64,000 nt of DNA, taken from assembly GCA_951213105.1 (NCBI GenBank), contig OX578145.1:117011239-117075238 (forward strand), in the 5' to 3' direction. The notes below the pieces were generated by a model. The model was given only the letters and a program-made list of their open reading frames with translations. It did no database searches and was not told the origin of the DNA. The first letter of the stretch is position 1, and every line of letters starts with the position of its first letter. This document shows positions 33,941-46,545 of this stretch, in pieces. The translations under genes were made by a program, and so were the position numbers. The stretch comes from Amaurobius ferox (lineage: Eukaryota; Arthropoda; Arachnida; Araneae; Amaurobiidae).

Positions 33941-34347
33941 GTTACACGGTTTTAGCAAAATACACTACGAGCAAAAAATCATTTTTAGCTAAAACATTCT
34001 TGGTCATATGTGACTAAAAATAAAATCTTGGAGCAGCCATAAAAGAATTTCATTTGAGCGTTAACAAATATTCAAGGAACGATAGAAGTGGCAACATAGA
34101 AATAAAATACACAAGAATGATATTCAATTCATTTAAATTTTTCTTTCACAATTTTGATTTAAGAATCCGTCATTCTTCTATATATATTATTTTTCTGTTA
34201 TCATCATTTTATGTCCTTATGTTATCACCATTTTATGTCCTTAAATTTTTGTAATGTCCAAATATAATTTTTTTATGGACGCCCCACAATTTTATTTTTA
34301 ATTACTTTTTTTTTACTTTTTAGTGCAGTTTACTAAAACCGTGTGAC
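33941..34347. mobile_element. TTAA-flanked MITE (piggyBac-type candidate)
   Basis: Inverted ends GTTACACGGTTTTAGCAAA (left) and GTCACACGGTTTTAGTAAA (right, read inward), each preceded by TTAA (33937-33940 and 34348-34351). 407 bp, no coding. TTAA flanks point to piggyBac. If the flank is read as TA, a mariner-type MITE is the alternative. Confidence 0.65.
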
Positions 34348-34458
34348 TTAAACATTCTTTTTTCTTTTTATAATATTTTATTTTATACTTTTTAGTTTTT
34401 TGCAAATTTGTAATCAGTTTTTCATCAGATATCCAATTAAACTCTTTTTTATGATATA

Positions 34459-35030
34459 CTAGCAGCGATTAGCCGGCGTTGCTCGGGATTTACGATGCAA
34501 AACTCTGATAAAAATTACACCGGAACATATAGGGCCGTGAATCTTATACATTGTTTTTCCACTGTGAAAGAAGTAAATTTATTGTATTATGTAAGGAAAA
34601 ACATCACTGCTTTCTATAAGTCATAGCTGCTTCCGGCACGCCCTTCGCAGCTAGGCCCTCCGGGCAGCGTCTCGGAATGGGAGTATTAGGTGTCCAAAAT
34701 TGATGTATAGTCAATATGTACAGTTTGAAATATGTACGGTTTGAAAGGAAAACTAAAATGACTCTTAAACGCTAGGCAACAATGCAAATGTGAAAAATAA
34801 ACCATGGTGATAGAGTTCCCATTTAAATTCACATTTCAAACTTGCGATTTTCAAAAGTGACTAATACGTTCATTAAACTGCCACAAAACTCAGAGGTTTA
34901 ATTGACTTTCACGTTTTAAACCAACGATGTCTAACCTTTTTCGTTGGGAATCATGGGGTTAAAGAGTAGAATTCTTTAACCCCATGGATGGGGTGGAAAA
35001 GTTTCGTTTTCCATTAATATCTCGACTATT
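34459..35030 (-). mobile_element. Helitron A-related 3' end, truncated
   Basis: CTAGCAGCGATTAGCCGGCG reads on the minus strand as a Helitron 3' end with a GCCGGC-type hairpin next to CTAG, flanked by A. The body up to 'catggatggggtggaaaag' and 'attaatatctcgac' resembles Helitron A, then the copy stops. Confidence 0.6.
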
Positions 35031-35856
35031 CACTATAATATATAATTATAGTGAAATATTGTATTGTTATCACAAATACGTATGTGTGTGCAAATTTTCA
35101 AGAAAACCTGCATCAATAATTGATTTTAAGATTTGACCAAATCAGAGGAACCAACCCAAATAAAACAGCATAAAAAAGAGAAATATTTAAAAAAAACAAC
35201 TCGCAGAAATCTCATAAAACGTGATATTTGTTTTCCCTCTAATATTGTGATGCAAATTATGATACAGATAATATAAGTGAAATATTATCAAATGTGAATG
35301 TATGAGAAAGTGAAGTGGAGACATTTCAATGCAGATATTTCATCTAGATGAAAATGTAAGTTTTTCATATCTTATTGCTAACTAGCAGCATACCCGTTCT
35401 TCGTACGAAGTATATAATATAAAGAAACTTAAAATCCACAATCATGTGCAAATTCCTATAGTATACTAAATGACATTGTTAATCAAAATATTCTGTTAAA
35501 ATATTTAATTTAATGGTCCTAAAAAGAAGGTCAAGAATATCTGTTTTCACTTTGCAAAATTATTTATCCTCACGGGCAAATCTAAAGAATAAAACAGCCT
35601 GGTCCCTTTTGTAAGGAAATTTACAAAAAATATGAAATTGAATCAATATATGCAAAATAAAAGCGTCAACATTTTATGGGATCCGTACTACTTATATACG
35701 CGAATATTAGAAGATATAACCTGCATTAGTAGATTACATGTATAAATTGAAAATATCAATAAACCAGTAATCTTTAAACCTGAAGGCAGTAATGGATTCC
35801 AATATATGCCAAAATGAAAGCGCTAAAATTATTTGGGAAGACCCGTACTACTTATA

Positions 35857-37174
35857 CAGAAGGTTGTTTGTACTTTATGGAAACGATTTTGATAATTAAT
35901 ATTTATGCATAAAAGACGTCTCTCTTGAGGTGATTTACTTCTATCTGATAGCCTTGATTCTTGACTATATCTCTAGCTCAAATTTTCCACGAAAGTAAAC
36001 TTTTTCTTAGCACCGTCATATCAATTTTATCCCACTCCTCTTGGGTCGTTTTTCAAAGTCCGTTCAGTGTTCTTGGATGCAGCTTTCCTAAGGCTCGTTT
36101 TAACAAACCGAAAGCGCAAAAGTCCGTAGGAGAAGCGCCAGATGATTTTACAGGTATTTCATTAAATGGGATATATTTTATGCCTGTTTCTGATTTTTTC
36201 TTTGCTAAATATGCGGTAGTTGACTTAGACGTGTGACTAGAGGCTTTGTCCATATGAAGCACAATTTTATTGGTATCCTCTCCCTATAAGACTGGAATTT
36301 CTTCTTCAAAAATTGGTTCTAAAATATTCTGCTGATAGTAGAGTGAATTAATTTTAGATTTATTTGAGACTTTTTTGAGTTTTAACTTACCGTTGTAACA
36401 AAATCCTGCAACTATCATGAATCCCTTTGGGAACTTCTCTGCACATTGACGAAGTCATTTCGCACGGATATGTTCGTCAGTTGCTCTTTTTTTATTACTC
36501 TTTTAAAATTGCTCTTTTTTTTATTACAGTCACTTAAATACACCCATGCCTCATCGTGTGTTACCACAAATTTCCATTTATTAGCAGTTAGGTATTTTTC
36601 ATATAATTTTCTACAATTTGTTTTTCTTTCCGCAATATGCTTTAGCAAAAGCAGATGAACTTTAGATTTAAACAACTTTTTTAACTTCAAATCTTTATGA
36701 ATGATTTTACTTACAGTGCCAGAAAACATTCCCTGTTTCGATGCAATAGATTTTTGAGTCGGTGGATTTTCTTTTAGCATCAGAGACGTCACTTTTTTGA
36801 TATTTATCCGCGTTCGAACAGTCTTAGGATGCGATTTTGCGGCCATTTTTTCATTTTTACTTTCAGCTAGACGACTTTTCCCTTTCAAATTTAATATATT
36901 AAAAATACCTTTCTTTGAAATGCAATAACCTTGACTTTTACAGCTTTACAATTTGTTGATACAAATATTTTTCCTCGGAAAGTGCATTTACGTATAACCT
37001 TCGAGCCATCTATCAATTGCAGGAGCCATTTTCAAAATAAATCTTTTATTCTACATTCCAATCAAAACAAAACAGTAGCAGACGATAATATTGAAAATGA
37101 CAAATCTTTATTTCAAAATGCTAACGAGAAGCATAAATACAAAATCGTTTCCATAAAGTGCGAACAACCTCCTC
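35857..37174 (-). mobile_element. mariner-type transposon, DD41D spacing
   Basis: Inverted ends of about 32 bp (CAGAAGGTTGTTTGTACTTT left, GAGGAGGTTGTTCGCACTTT read inward from the right), with TA duplications at 35855-35856 and 37175-37176. The uninterrupted site is seen in Helitron A unit 1 near 2372. It is 1318 bp, with a transposase relic on the minus strand. Confidence 0.88.
36053..36888 (-). pseudogene. mariner transposase, broken (rosa-like DD41D)
   Basis: Two open pieces on the minus strand. 36888-36415 has a helix-turn-helix-like N-terminal part ('HPKTVRTRINIKKVTSLML') and the first catalytic Asp in VTHDEAWVYL. 36262-36053 has the second Asp in HMDKASSHTS and the third in SGASPTDFCAF, with 41 residues between the last two Asp by my count. 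That spacing is known for rosa-type mariners. The pieces are separated by frame changes and stops between 36263 and 36414, so no active enzyme is made. Confidence 0.8.
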
Positions 37175-38951
37175 TATTGTTGGAGATTAGAAAATATGGC
37201 CGTGTGTTAGCAGATTACCCGTATTACAATATGAGTCTAAAAAATCTTTGCAAAATGAAACAGATGACGTAATAAATTGAAAATATCGATAATACCTGTA
37301 ATCTTTATACCAGAAGGCCGTATTTGATTCCAGTATATGCCAATATATATCAAAATATATACCAATATACCTGTACTACTTATATTCTCGTATATTAGAA
37401 GATATACCCACGCATTTGTAGAAGATTTTTCGTACAAGTACAATATATGAGTTTCAACAATTTTTGCCATAATAAAGCAATGACATAAGGACTTGAAAAT
37501 ATCAATAATCCCTGAATCAATAATCTCCGAAATAATCAATAATAATAATATTTAAACCTGAAGACCGTAATTGATATTATTCAGTCAAAAATCCAATGTC
37601 AATGAAATTTATTTTATATACATATCTTTATTATTCAAATCGAAAAAGATTTAATAAAAATCGTATGCACATAAACACATTGGATTTAAATCCGTTGTTA
37701 AGCGACATGATATCATTTGATTCAAATAAATTCGTGGAAAAAATATCGTCTGAACAATGCTATTTCTATGGAAGGTTTAGCGACATTTTCGTCAATTTTG
37801 CAATATTTTGAAAAATCGCCAAATTTGTAGAACTGATGAAGAACTGTAGAACTGATAGTCTCGCACGTGGCGATAAATTAACGAAACATCATCACAATAT
37901 TATCCCCTAACAAAACACAATTAATTTCATTTATTAAGAACAATTTTATCAATTTCAAGATATTTTTATGGATTTACAAGCATTTTTTTATCAGTTTGGT
38001 GATATTTTAAAAATTCGCTAAATATGTTACTAAGTAGGACGGCTGGACTGACAAACAAATGTTGCCGAAACATCATTTCAGTACTCTCTTTTCAAAAAAC
38101 AACATTATTTTCATTGATTTAGCGTCGTTTTTATCAATTTGGGGACATTTCCGTCAATTTGGCAACGTTTAAAGTTGCCAAAGTTAGCGATATCCGTCCA
38201 AATTTGTAGCTCTGAATTTGCAGATCTGAAGAATAAACCATTTCGATCCCGTTTGTATATACTAAATGAAAACACTAAAATTGTATTAGAAGATATACCC
38301 GTTCTACTCTTATTCTGTTTCAACAATCAGCTAAATGAGTTTATTGGCTAAACACAATATATGAATTTATTGGCTAAACACAATTTATAAGTTTGAAAAC
38401 TCTTTGCCAAAATAAATGAAAGTGATGTACGCAGTTCGCAATGAATATAATTAAAAGAAAAATCAAACCGTTCATTTATAAGATATATTTCTATATTCAT
38501 TTATTTATTATTCAAATCGAAAAAAATAATAATAACAAAGTCATAAACACTTTCAACTATGTTGTAAAGTGTTAAAAATTAACAAACATATTTAATTTAA
38601 TTGCGTTGCTAAGCAACATGTTATAAGATAGAATCTTCCTCATAAAATGATGATAATTAAATAACCATTTTGATATCTTAATACTTTTTATTGTTGACTA
38701 AGAGTTTATGAAAAATAAACCATGGTGATAGATTTTCCATTTAAATGCATGGTTCAAACATTCATGTTTTCAAAAAGTGACTGATTAGAGCAATAAATTC
38801 CCACCAAACTCAGAGATATAGTTTTAATCTTAGAGCAGGAACAAGGAGGTTTAATTCACTTTCACGTTTTAAACCAGCGATTTCCAATCTTTTTCATTTG
38901 GAGGAACCAGGGAGTTTGAGAGTAGAACTCCTATGAAAAGTTTCGTTTTTT

Positions 38952-40444
38952 ATACTTTACAACATAGTTGAAAAGTGTTTATGACTTTCTTCATTCTGCC
39001 TGTCTGTCCGTCCGATAACTGCCGTAAAAATGATTTTATCAAAATTAAATTTTAGTATATTGTTGAGATGTTCTGTGGGGCATATGGGAATGTAAATGAA
39101 TAATATCATTAAATTAGTTTTAGATTGAACCCGGATTGAAAAAATGAAATACATTGAACCCTATGGGACCTAATTTTTCAAACATTTTTTAAGCGAAGTT
39201 AAAACTCCCAAATTGCTTCGAAAATTTTAGGAAATATTTAAATTATCCCATAAAAATATATATATAAAAAATTTCAGCAAAATATATTCGGTAGTTTTTT
39301 AAATAAAAATTAAAATAATAATGAAACCCACATAAGATGAAGAGGTCAAGTGACCCACTTCAAAATGAAATATGGCATCCATCTTGTGTCAAAATCGTGA
39401 CTTTTAAAGTTCTTTTTAATTTATATTTAGTGTTGCATCCGTCCTAAAATCGCTTAATTTTTGCTTTTTTTCTGTGAATCCATATTCTGTGCCAACGCAG
39501 TTACAATATTTTGAGTTTAAATGATAATCAAACTTTGATTATTTCTATAACAAAGCCTAACTTCAATGAATGTAAATTGTAAATAAGTGATTGCAAGATG
39601 AGTTGTATAAGAATTGCCGAATTTTTTTTCACGCAAAATTTTTTAACTCTGGAGTCTGGAATAAAAGTGTATGAATTAAATACTCACTGCTTTTACAGTG
39701 AGTATTTCATTCATAGAAAGACAAACGATTTATATTTCGATGATGTCATTTGACTAAAGTTTGTGTTAGAACGTAAGGAGTTAGAACGTACTTTTACCTA
39801 TATGGTTTTAATTTCCCAAGTAAAATAAATTATTGTAGTTCTGTGATAATTAAAATAATATCGCCGCTGAATATATAGTATTTTAGAGATGCTTAAATAA
39901 AATTACAGTCGGATAGTGTTTTATAATCAATGCTTTATGTATGATTGATCTTTCTTGTATTTATACTTAGTGTTTCATCAGTCCCAAAACCGCTTTATTT
40001 TTGCATATTATCTGTGTTTATAAATTCTGTGCTTACGCAATTATAGTATTTTTATTTTAAATGATGACTAAACTTTGATTATTTCTACAACGAACCCTAA
40101 TTTTAACGTATGCAAAATGTAAAGAAAACAAGTGATTGTAAGATGAGTTTGTATAAGAGATGAGTTTGTATAAGAATTGCTGAATTTTTGACGCAAAATT
40201 ATTTAGCTCTGGAGTCTGGAATATAAGTGATATGAATGGAATATTCATTGATTTTACTTAGAAGCAAGCGATTTTATACATTGCCATTTTTGATGCAGTT
40301 TTAAGTTTCCGATTATTGCACTATAATAATTTTAAAAATATTACCTCTGAATGTATCGTGCTTTAGAGATGTTTAAACGAAATTGCATTTCAGTTGAAAT
40401 GTGTTTCATAATCAATGCTTTATGCATGATTAATTTTTCTTGTT
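38952..40444 (+). mobile_element. DINE-1-like family C, copy 3
   Basis: Inserted into Helitron A between 'gtttcgttttt' and 'cattaatatctcga', which are adjacent elsewhere (for example 5041-5055). Opens with the palindrome ACTTTACAACATAGTTGAAA, a CTGTCTGTCCGTCCG tract and 'attttatcaaaattaaattt'. The body contains an internal duplication (about 39480-39960 and 40020-40435). No coding. Confidence 0.6.
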
Positions 40445-40615
40445 CATTAATATCTCGATAACCCCTGGTCCTAGAAACTCGAAACATGGATTAAATTTTA
40501 TGTTATTTCACTGCTACCCATAAAATTTCACCAACTTCGGTTCAGCCGTTTTCCTGTGATGATGAGACAAGCAAACAGATAGACAAACAAACAGAATTTC
40601 AATTTTATTTATATT

Positions 40616-41190
40616 CTTTTATAAAAATATTTTTTTTAACCAGGGTCACTGGCTAGAGGCCACCAATGGCCAGTGGTCACTAAATGTGACACTTTGATAT
40701 TTAATAAACGTTCTGAGTATCAAAATCCGTTTTGAATATAAATATGAAAATGGTACACATTTTATAGTTCTGGTAATATGCGAAACTGCCGTATGTAAAA
40801 CAACACTGCATGTTCATGGGCGCCCATAGGGAAGGGCGAAGCAAAGAGGGGGAATTTGCCTCCTTTGGACGTTCAAGGTACAAAGGTGAGCATCAATCCA
40901 ATCGATCAATAAGGAAAAAAAAACTTAAGCTAGTAGATGTACATTTTATCCTTGAGTCTGTCCACTGACGTCTATTGCGCCCATCGGTTGGTTCTATTTG
41001 CGCCCATGTGTATGTTGCCTTATTTTCAACGTTTTCAAACATTCTTATCAAAAAATAAATTACTTATAACATTGTTTTGAAATAGTTTGATTAGAAGAAT
41101 GGCCAGCAGACGATTTCGGTATTCTCTATTACAAATGGAATCACAATCGTTATATAAAAAAAAAACATCAATTATAAAATAAAATAAAAA
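40616..41190. other. spacer without recognised gene
   Basis: Contains a self-complementary stretch around 40645-40682 ('tggtcac'/'gtcactgg' words). Otherwise ordinary DNA. ORFs are short and unremarkable. Confidence 0.4.
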
Positions 41191-41191
41191 A

Positions 41192-42010
41192 TCTGATGTG
41201 GGCAGCATATGACTTTCTCTGCAGACTTAAATTTATTTTCTCTTTATTTCTTTGATAATCCATTAAATTGAGTTTTATTGCACACAAGGGAAAAAACAAA
41301 ACAAAACAAACAGAAAAAAAGAAACACGCTTACTTATTTCAAATTACACCAAGTTTGCACTTTTAATTCAATTTTCGTTTTCATTTGGTAACCGTACGTA
41401 TATTCATAGGTGACGTAGCAAGGAAAAAAAAAATCTCGAGAACAGCTAATGCTAGAGTAATGGGGTTGATCTTATTCTTTTTATTGTCAAAGATTACGAA
41501 CAAAAGAATAATTTAATTGATACATTTGAGCATACGTAGTCTTCAATTTGAGATTTTAATGATTTTTGCAGGCCATTTTGCAAAATATGTAGGTTATGTT
41601 TTCCCGAATAGTACAAAAATCTAATCCGCACCAGAGTAACCTACATGCGACTTATCTACCAAATTCTGAGAAATTTGCTAAATTAGTTTTTTCGTAAGAG
41701 TGGATAAGAGCGATTTTTGCAGGCCATTCGGAAAAAAAAGGCGGGCTCTTTTATACCGAATAATACCAAAACCTGATCAGCACCAGGGTCACCCACAAGT
41801 AACTTAGCTACCAAATTTTATGTAATTTGGTTAATTAATTTTTAATTAGAGTGGTTACATACATTGAAAAGACAGACACACACACAGACGTAACGCTAAA
41901 AATAGTTTTTTCTTGTTCTAAAGGTCACAAAACGTGTAGATCCGTCAAAACTCGAGTTTTGATATGATTTCAATACTTTCCCTATACATTACCATGTATT
42001 GCAGTTAAAG
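41192..42010 (-). mobile_element. DINE-1-like family D, copy 3
   Basis: From TCTGATGTGGGCAGCATATG to 'cattaccatgtattgcag', with the head palindrome decayed at its last bases. A CACA/CAGAC tract lies at 41870-41890. Confidence 0.6.
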
Positions 42011-42159
42011 AAAAAATCGTCTGCTATAACGATAAATTAAAATATATCAGGAAGGGTTGGTTGTATATTAATAATTACTAAAAACAAATGAAGCAAGAAA
42101 ATTTAGTGCATTATTTTTATATATTTTTTCTATTATTTTATTTATTTTTCCTTATATTA

Positions 42160-43095
42160 TTACTTTCCTTATATACATAATGTATAAGGAAAGTATTGTG
42201 ACGGGGTCGAAAATTCGAAATCGAGTTTTCGACGGGAGAGCAAGTTTCAAGCATCCCTGATCACGAATCAAACATTTTTGAAGTGATGTCTGTGTGTGTG
42301 TGTGTGTGAAAGTATGTGTGTGTGTGTGTCAGTGAGTCTGTGGAGACGATAACTGACGAACGAATGGACCGATTCGAACCACATTTGGTACAAAAATCAC
42401 AATCCGTAAACACTGGAAGCCTATTGTTTTTATACGCAATCGAATGTTAAGAACACCCCTAAATTTTCGAATGAAATTTTGAAAAAATAGTCAAAAACTC
42501 AAAACCACTAAAAAAGTTACGCAAATAGACATTTCTTATGTAATTTTTCATTAGAAAACGATTGACATAAATTTTAGAACGCTAACATGAACCGTTCTCG
42601 AGATATTGCACATTTTTCAAAAAAATTATCAGAAAGTCATATAAAATAAAAAAAAAAATATTTCCTCTTGAGAGACATGTTCACTTTTCAGTAATACCAT
42701 GCGATAAATTGGATGACATCATTCTCGTGGATCTAGCTCGTTCCATTCATGAAAAAAGATACTTTTTGTAATACTTTTGTATTTGAACGCCAATAGTCAT
42801 TTATCTGCTGTAAGAATAACTTATTTCTTTGTCCATTATACTTGGCGAGATTTTGGCGACGAATTCGGCGGAATGTCGCCAACTTGGTGACTTTTTGAAA
42901 TGTTGCCAAATTAACGAAAATCTCGCCAAATGGATAAAAATGACGCTAAATCAATGAAATGACGACTAATTGTCGAAAATTCAATATCTTGGAAAGAATA
43001 TTAGTATCTACTATAAGAAAAACCTATTTATTTTTCTGTAAAAGTGGTAAATTCATTACATTATATAAGGAAAGTCATGTGTTGCCCACATCAGA
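42160..43095 (+). mobile_element. DINE-1-like family E, copy 2
   Basis: Head palindrome TTACTTTCCTTATATACAT...GTATAAGGAAAGT, then 'gtcgaaaattcgaaatcgag', a TG tract and 'gttctcgagatatt'. The far part has the 'ggcggaatgtcgccaacttgg' module and the terminal hairpin ATGTGttgcCCACATCAGA. Complete and non-coding. Confidence 0.65.
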
Positions 43096-43282
43096 TTATT
43101 TTCTTTATTATTTGCTAGATACACACATATAAGTATACAGTGGCGTAGCGTCCATTGAGGCTCAGACTCTGAGTCTCCTTTGCATAAAATCTAATTTAAA
43201 GATACTTTCATTTATTATATTTTTTAAAATAACTTTGCGAATATGTCTTTTTTTAGAAAACTGTTACACTTACTTAAAATGA

Positions 43283-43341
43283 CCGGCCGTCCAAACAGCT
43301 GCTCTTAGTCCTCTGGACGAGTCGGACGGTCTGGGTCTTCA
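43283..43341 (-). repeat. tiny structured repeat, copy 4, with 15-bp target duplication
   Basis: Bounded by ACTTACTTAAAATGA at 43268-43282 and 43342-43356, exact in both. The insert reads CCGGCCGTCC at the left and GGACGGTCTGGGTCTTCA at the right. GTCC-TCT-GGAC forms an inner hairpin and CCGTCC/GGACGG an outer stem. The flanking hAT copy 1 lacks the insert. Confidence 0.85.
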
Positions 43342-44439
43342 ACTTACTTAAAATGAGACGTTTCAAAGTATTTTTCTCATTAAAAAGCTTATCTAGAAGC
43401 TGAAATCATTTAGCCTTCACGCTGCATTGAAAGAATCATGACATTAGAAACGGTCACATGTTAAACTCCGCTCTGGCTGATAAACTAGAACTATAAGCTA
43501 GCTTTCAGAAAGGTGTGGCTATTTCCCCCCCTTTATAAACAGGGTAACTTAAGACAGTGATTGGATATGGGACGTGGCGTTTCAGGAATGAAAATTTCTT
43601 GGGCAAGGCGAATGTATCTGTTACGTATCGAGAAATAAGTTGAAGAATATCAATCGAATAAAAAGCATTTGTTATACTTATATGTACAAAACATTAAACG
43701 TACATTTTTGTGTTTGAAACGTAGAAATTATTTTTAACGTAAAAGGAAATTAACGTACAGAAAACAAATAGTAAATCTTTTGAAATTGCTTTCCACTGTT
43801 GCCACAACAGTAAGATAGATTTGATCACGGCAATGTAATACGCGAGAGAGCCCGTTCATTGAGTTGCAACAGGATCCGCCATTTTGGGTCAAACATGGTT
43901 CTATTAATTAATCTTTGTAGAAAAAAGTCATATGTAATACTAAAAAATATGAGACATTTTCTACGAATAACATGACATTTATCTAAATTTAAGCAATATC
44001 AAGACGAAGAAACACACTAATAATGACTACCATTAAACTTTTAAGTAGTTTGTGAAGTAGACTTATTCACAGCAACACTGTGACATCCGTTTGCGTATTT
44101 GGGAGTTTTAGAAAGAATAAATCTGATTTGCCTTTAAAAATTACGTTAGACGAGAATCTCAGTTAAACAAAAGCCATTGATAATTTTCTAGAGAATTTTT
44201 AGCATATTGTGGTTAAGGTATTAAGTTTTCAAAGTATAGTATTTGTAAATACACTCTAAGACAAAAAAAATCGACTCACTAAGAAAGAATTATCCAAATA
44301 AGACAAAATTTGGTAGCTGTAATGTGGATGCACAGAAATAGAAATGATTAGAATTTCAGAATAATTGGATGACTTATTGCACTGAAAGATCTACAAAAAG
44401 TGAGCATGTAAATATGGCGTTGGTCCACCTCTGGCCTTG

Positions 44440-46545
44440 ATACAAGCTGTTACCCGACGTCGCATTGATGCATAAAGTTGTCGGATGGTGTTCTGAGGGA
44501 TGTCGTTCCAAATGGCCTCCAATTGACGAGCTAATTCGTCTACATTCTGGAATGGTCACGGACGACGTCCCATCTCAGCCCAAATGTGCTCAATAGGCGA
44601 GAGATCTGGGGATCTGGCTGGCCAAGGAAGTGTGTCGTAAGCACGCAGACAATCAATCGAGAGGTGGGCCGTGTGTGGCCTGGTATTATCTTGCTGAAAA
44701 GTTAGCTCGGGGTGTCGCAAAAGGAAATGGCAATACAACGGGTCGTAGAATGTCGGCAACGTACTGCTATGCTCACAGACTACTATACAGACCTGTCACT
44801 CTCGATAGTTTCGTTTTCGCGGCGGCCATTAGAGATAGACCAAACATTGGGTTGGCGCGCTCTTGGCGATGGTCTGGTTTGATCCGAGCGCTTGGCGATG
44901 GTCTGGTTTGAGTCCAAGCCGATTTTCAATGTTATAACCCTATTTCGCTCGGCGAAAACTTAGAACAACAGACTAGCGTGGTTTGAGTAACGTGAAAAAG
45001 GATTATTTGTTAAGTGTTTAGATCATTTCATAGAAATGGATTGATAAAAGAAAACTGGTTGCGTTACAGGGTATGTAATTTATGTTTATTAAAATTGAAA
45101 TAATTTTAGTTATCACCATCCTACATACGTGTTCATTATAAGTATACACGTGTTCATAAGTATACACGTGTTCATATAAGTATACATGTGTTCATCATAC
45201 GAAAGTAGTGCTGTGTTGTTATTACTGCCGGATTAGACTAAATTTTAAGAGGTAGTGGTATAATTAGTTAAAAAATATTTTCCGTATTTTTATAAAATGT
45301 GAAATAATTGATATTTGGATAGCTTTTTCTTAGTTGAATGTGATATAGTATGTGTATATATTTATGTAAAATTTTTATTAAGTGCCTTATGGTGGAAAAT
45401 TCTCCCCCCCCCCTCGGGTAATTAATGATTGAGTTCCACAACTTCGATAGTGTATTTATGTAAATTTGATATTTACTATCCCAGAATAAATTAAGGATCA
45501 AGTAATTAACGATCAACACGCTAGTATACTTTTTAGACTGAAAATATTATATAATATTTCAGTCTTTTGAGTATGTTAGCTTGTAATTTTTTGTGCATTA
45601 TGTTTTATAGTGAGACAATGCAATATGTCTATTTTTTAATCTATTTTATGATTATTTGAATTAAATATATAACTATGTTTATTTAAATATTCTTAAACTA
45701 ATGAATATATTTATGTTGCAGATTAATGTATTTTTAAATCCTGATCCTTTCTATAGTTTCAAAAATTATAAAAGTACAGTTCTCAACATTTTGTTTCCCT
45801 CCCGTTTAAAAAAAAATCGCCAAGCGAGCGATAACGCGCCAAATCTGGCAGACGCATCGTAATTCAGTTGGTCCAACTCACGAGCTCTAGTGTCTATGCG
45901 ACATCCCATGTTAAAAATGTTGCCATAGGGTCCTATGGGAGTGCACCTTCTGAATATAGTATTCTGTGGCTATGCTGTAATGGGGCCATGAAGGACTATC
46001 AAAGGGGTCCGGCTATCAAACGAAATGGCACTCCAGACCATAACTCCCTGTTGTCGGGCCGTGTGGTATGTGACAGTAAGAGCAGGATCCTGACGATGTC
46101 CGGGCTGTCTCCAAACACGTCTGCGCTTGTCTTCGGGACTCGGTTCGAAACGGGACTCATCACTGAAGACAATTCGTTCCCAATCCGAACAATTTCGCGT
46201 TGATCGAGCCCGGCACCATTGCAATCGCTGTTGACGGTGCATACTGGTCAGTGGTAGGCGGCGTAATAGGCACCGCGAGTATAGATTCCGCTCTCGTAGT
46301 CCTCTATTAATGACTCGCATGGTCACTTCTGTGTTTGTCACACGTTGGATGGCTGATAATAACGAATCTTGTGCTGTCACAGCTGCTCTGACAATCGTTC
46401 TATCTTCACGTTCTGTCGTCGCTCTAGGCCGTCAGCTGAAATCTGTCATTCCGAACCCATCCATGCAAACGTCATCTAATTGCTGCATAGCTCCTGCCCA
46501 AATTCCAAGCGATTCGACGGTGTGATGCAGTCCGACCACACGACC
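44440..46545 (-). pseudogene. Tc1-like transposase interrupted by a hAT element
   Basis: On the minus strand the N-terminal half lies at 46545-45977 and the C-terminal half at 44765-44440. The N-terminal half includes FSDESRFE and the VWRQPGHRQDPAL segment. The C-terminal half includes QQDNTRPHTA and SPDLSPIEHIWAE. Unlike the copy at 14698, this one keeps the residues right after FSDES. Besides the hAT insertion it has its own frame breaks near the C-terminus (about 44550). It is inactive. Confidence 0.85.
44774..45968. mobile_element. non-autonomous hAT element G inside Tc1 copy b
   Basis: Ends CACAGACTACTATA (left) and CACAGAATACTATA (right, read inward), with exact 8-bp duplications GCTATGCT at 44766-44773 and 45969-45976. 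It includes a short internal duplication 'cttggcgatggtctggttt' (44862 and 44891). No coding. It is a different family from element F. Confidence 0.87.

Larger units (their letters stand above)
35382..40615 (-). mobile_element. Helitron A, copy 3, opened by a mariner and a family C element
   Basis: Begins CTAGCAGCATACCCGTTCTT at 35382. It follows the Helitron A order and ends at about 40615 with 'tttcaattttatttatatt', where the last bases are worn (no clear TATAGA). It contains a mariner (35857-37174), a family C element (38952-40444) and a 43-bp scrap of the family C palindrome (38536-38578). Confidence 0.7.
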
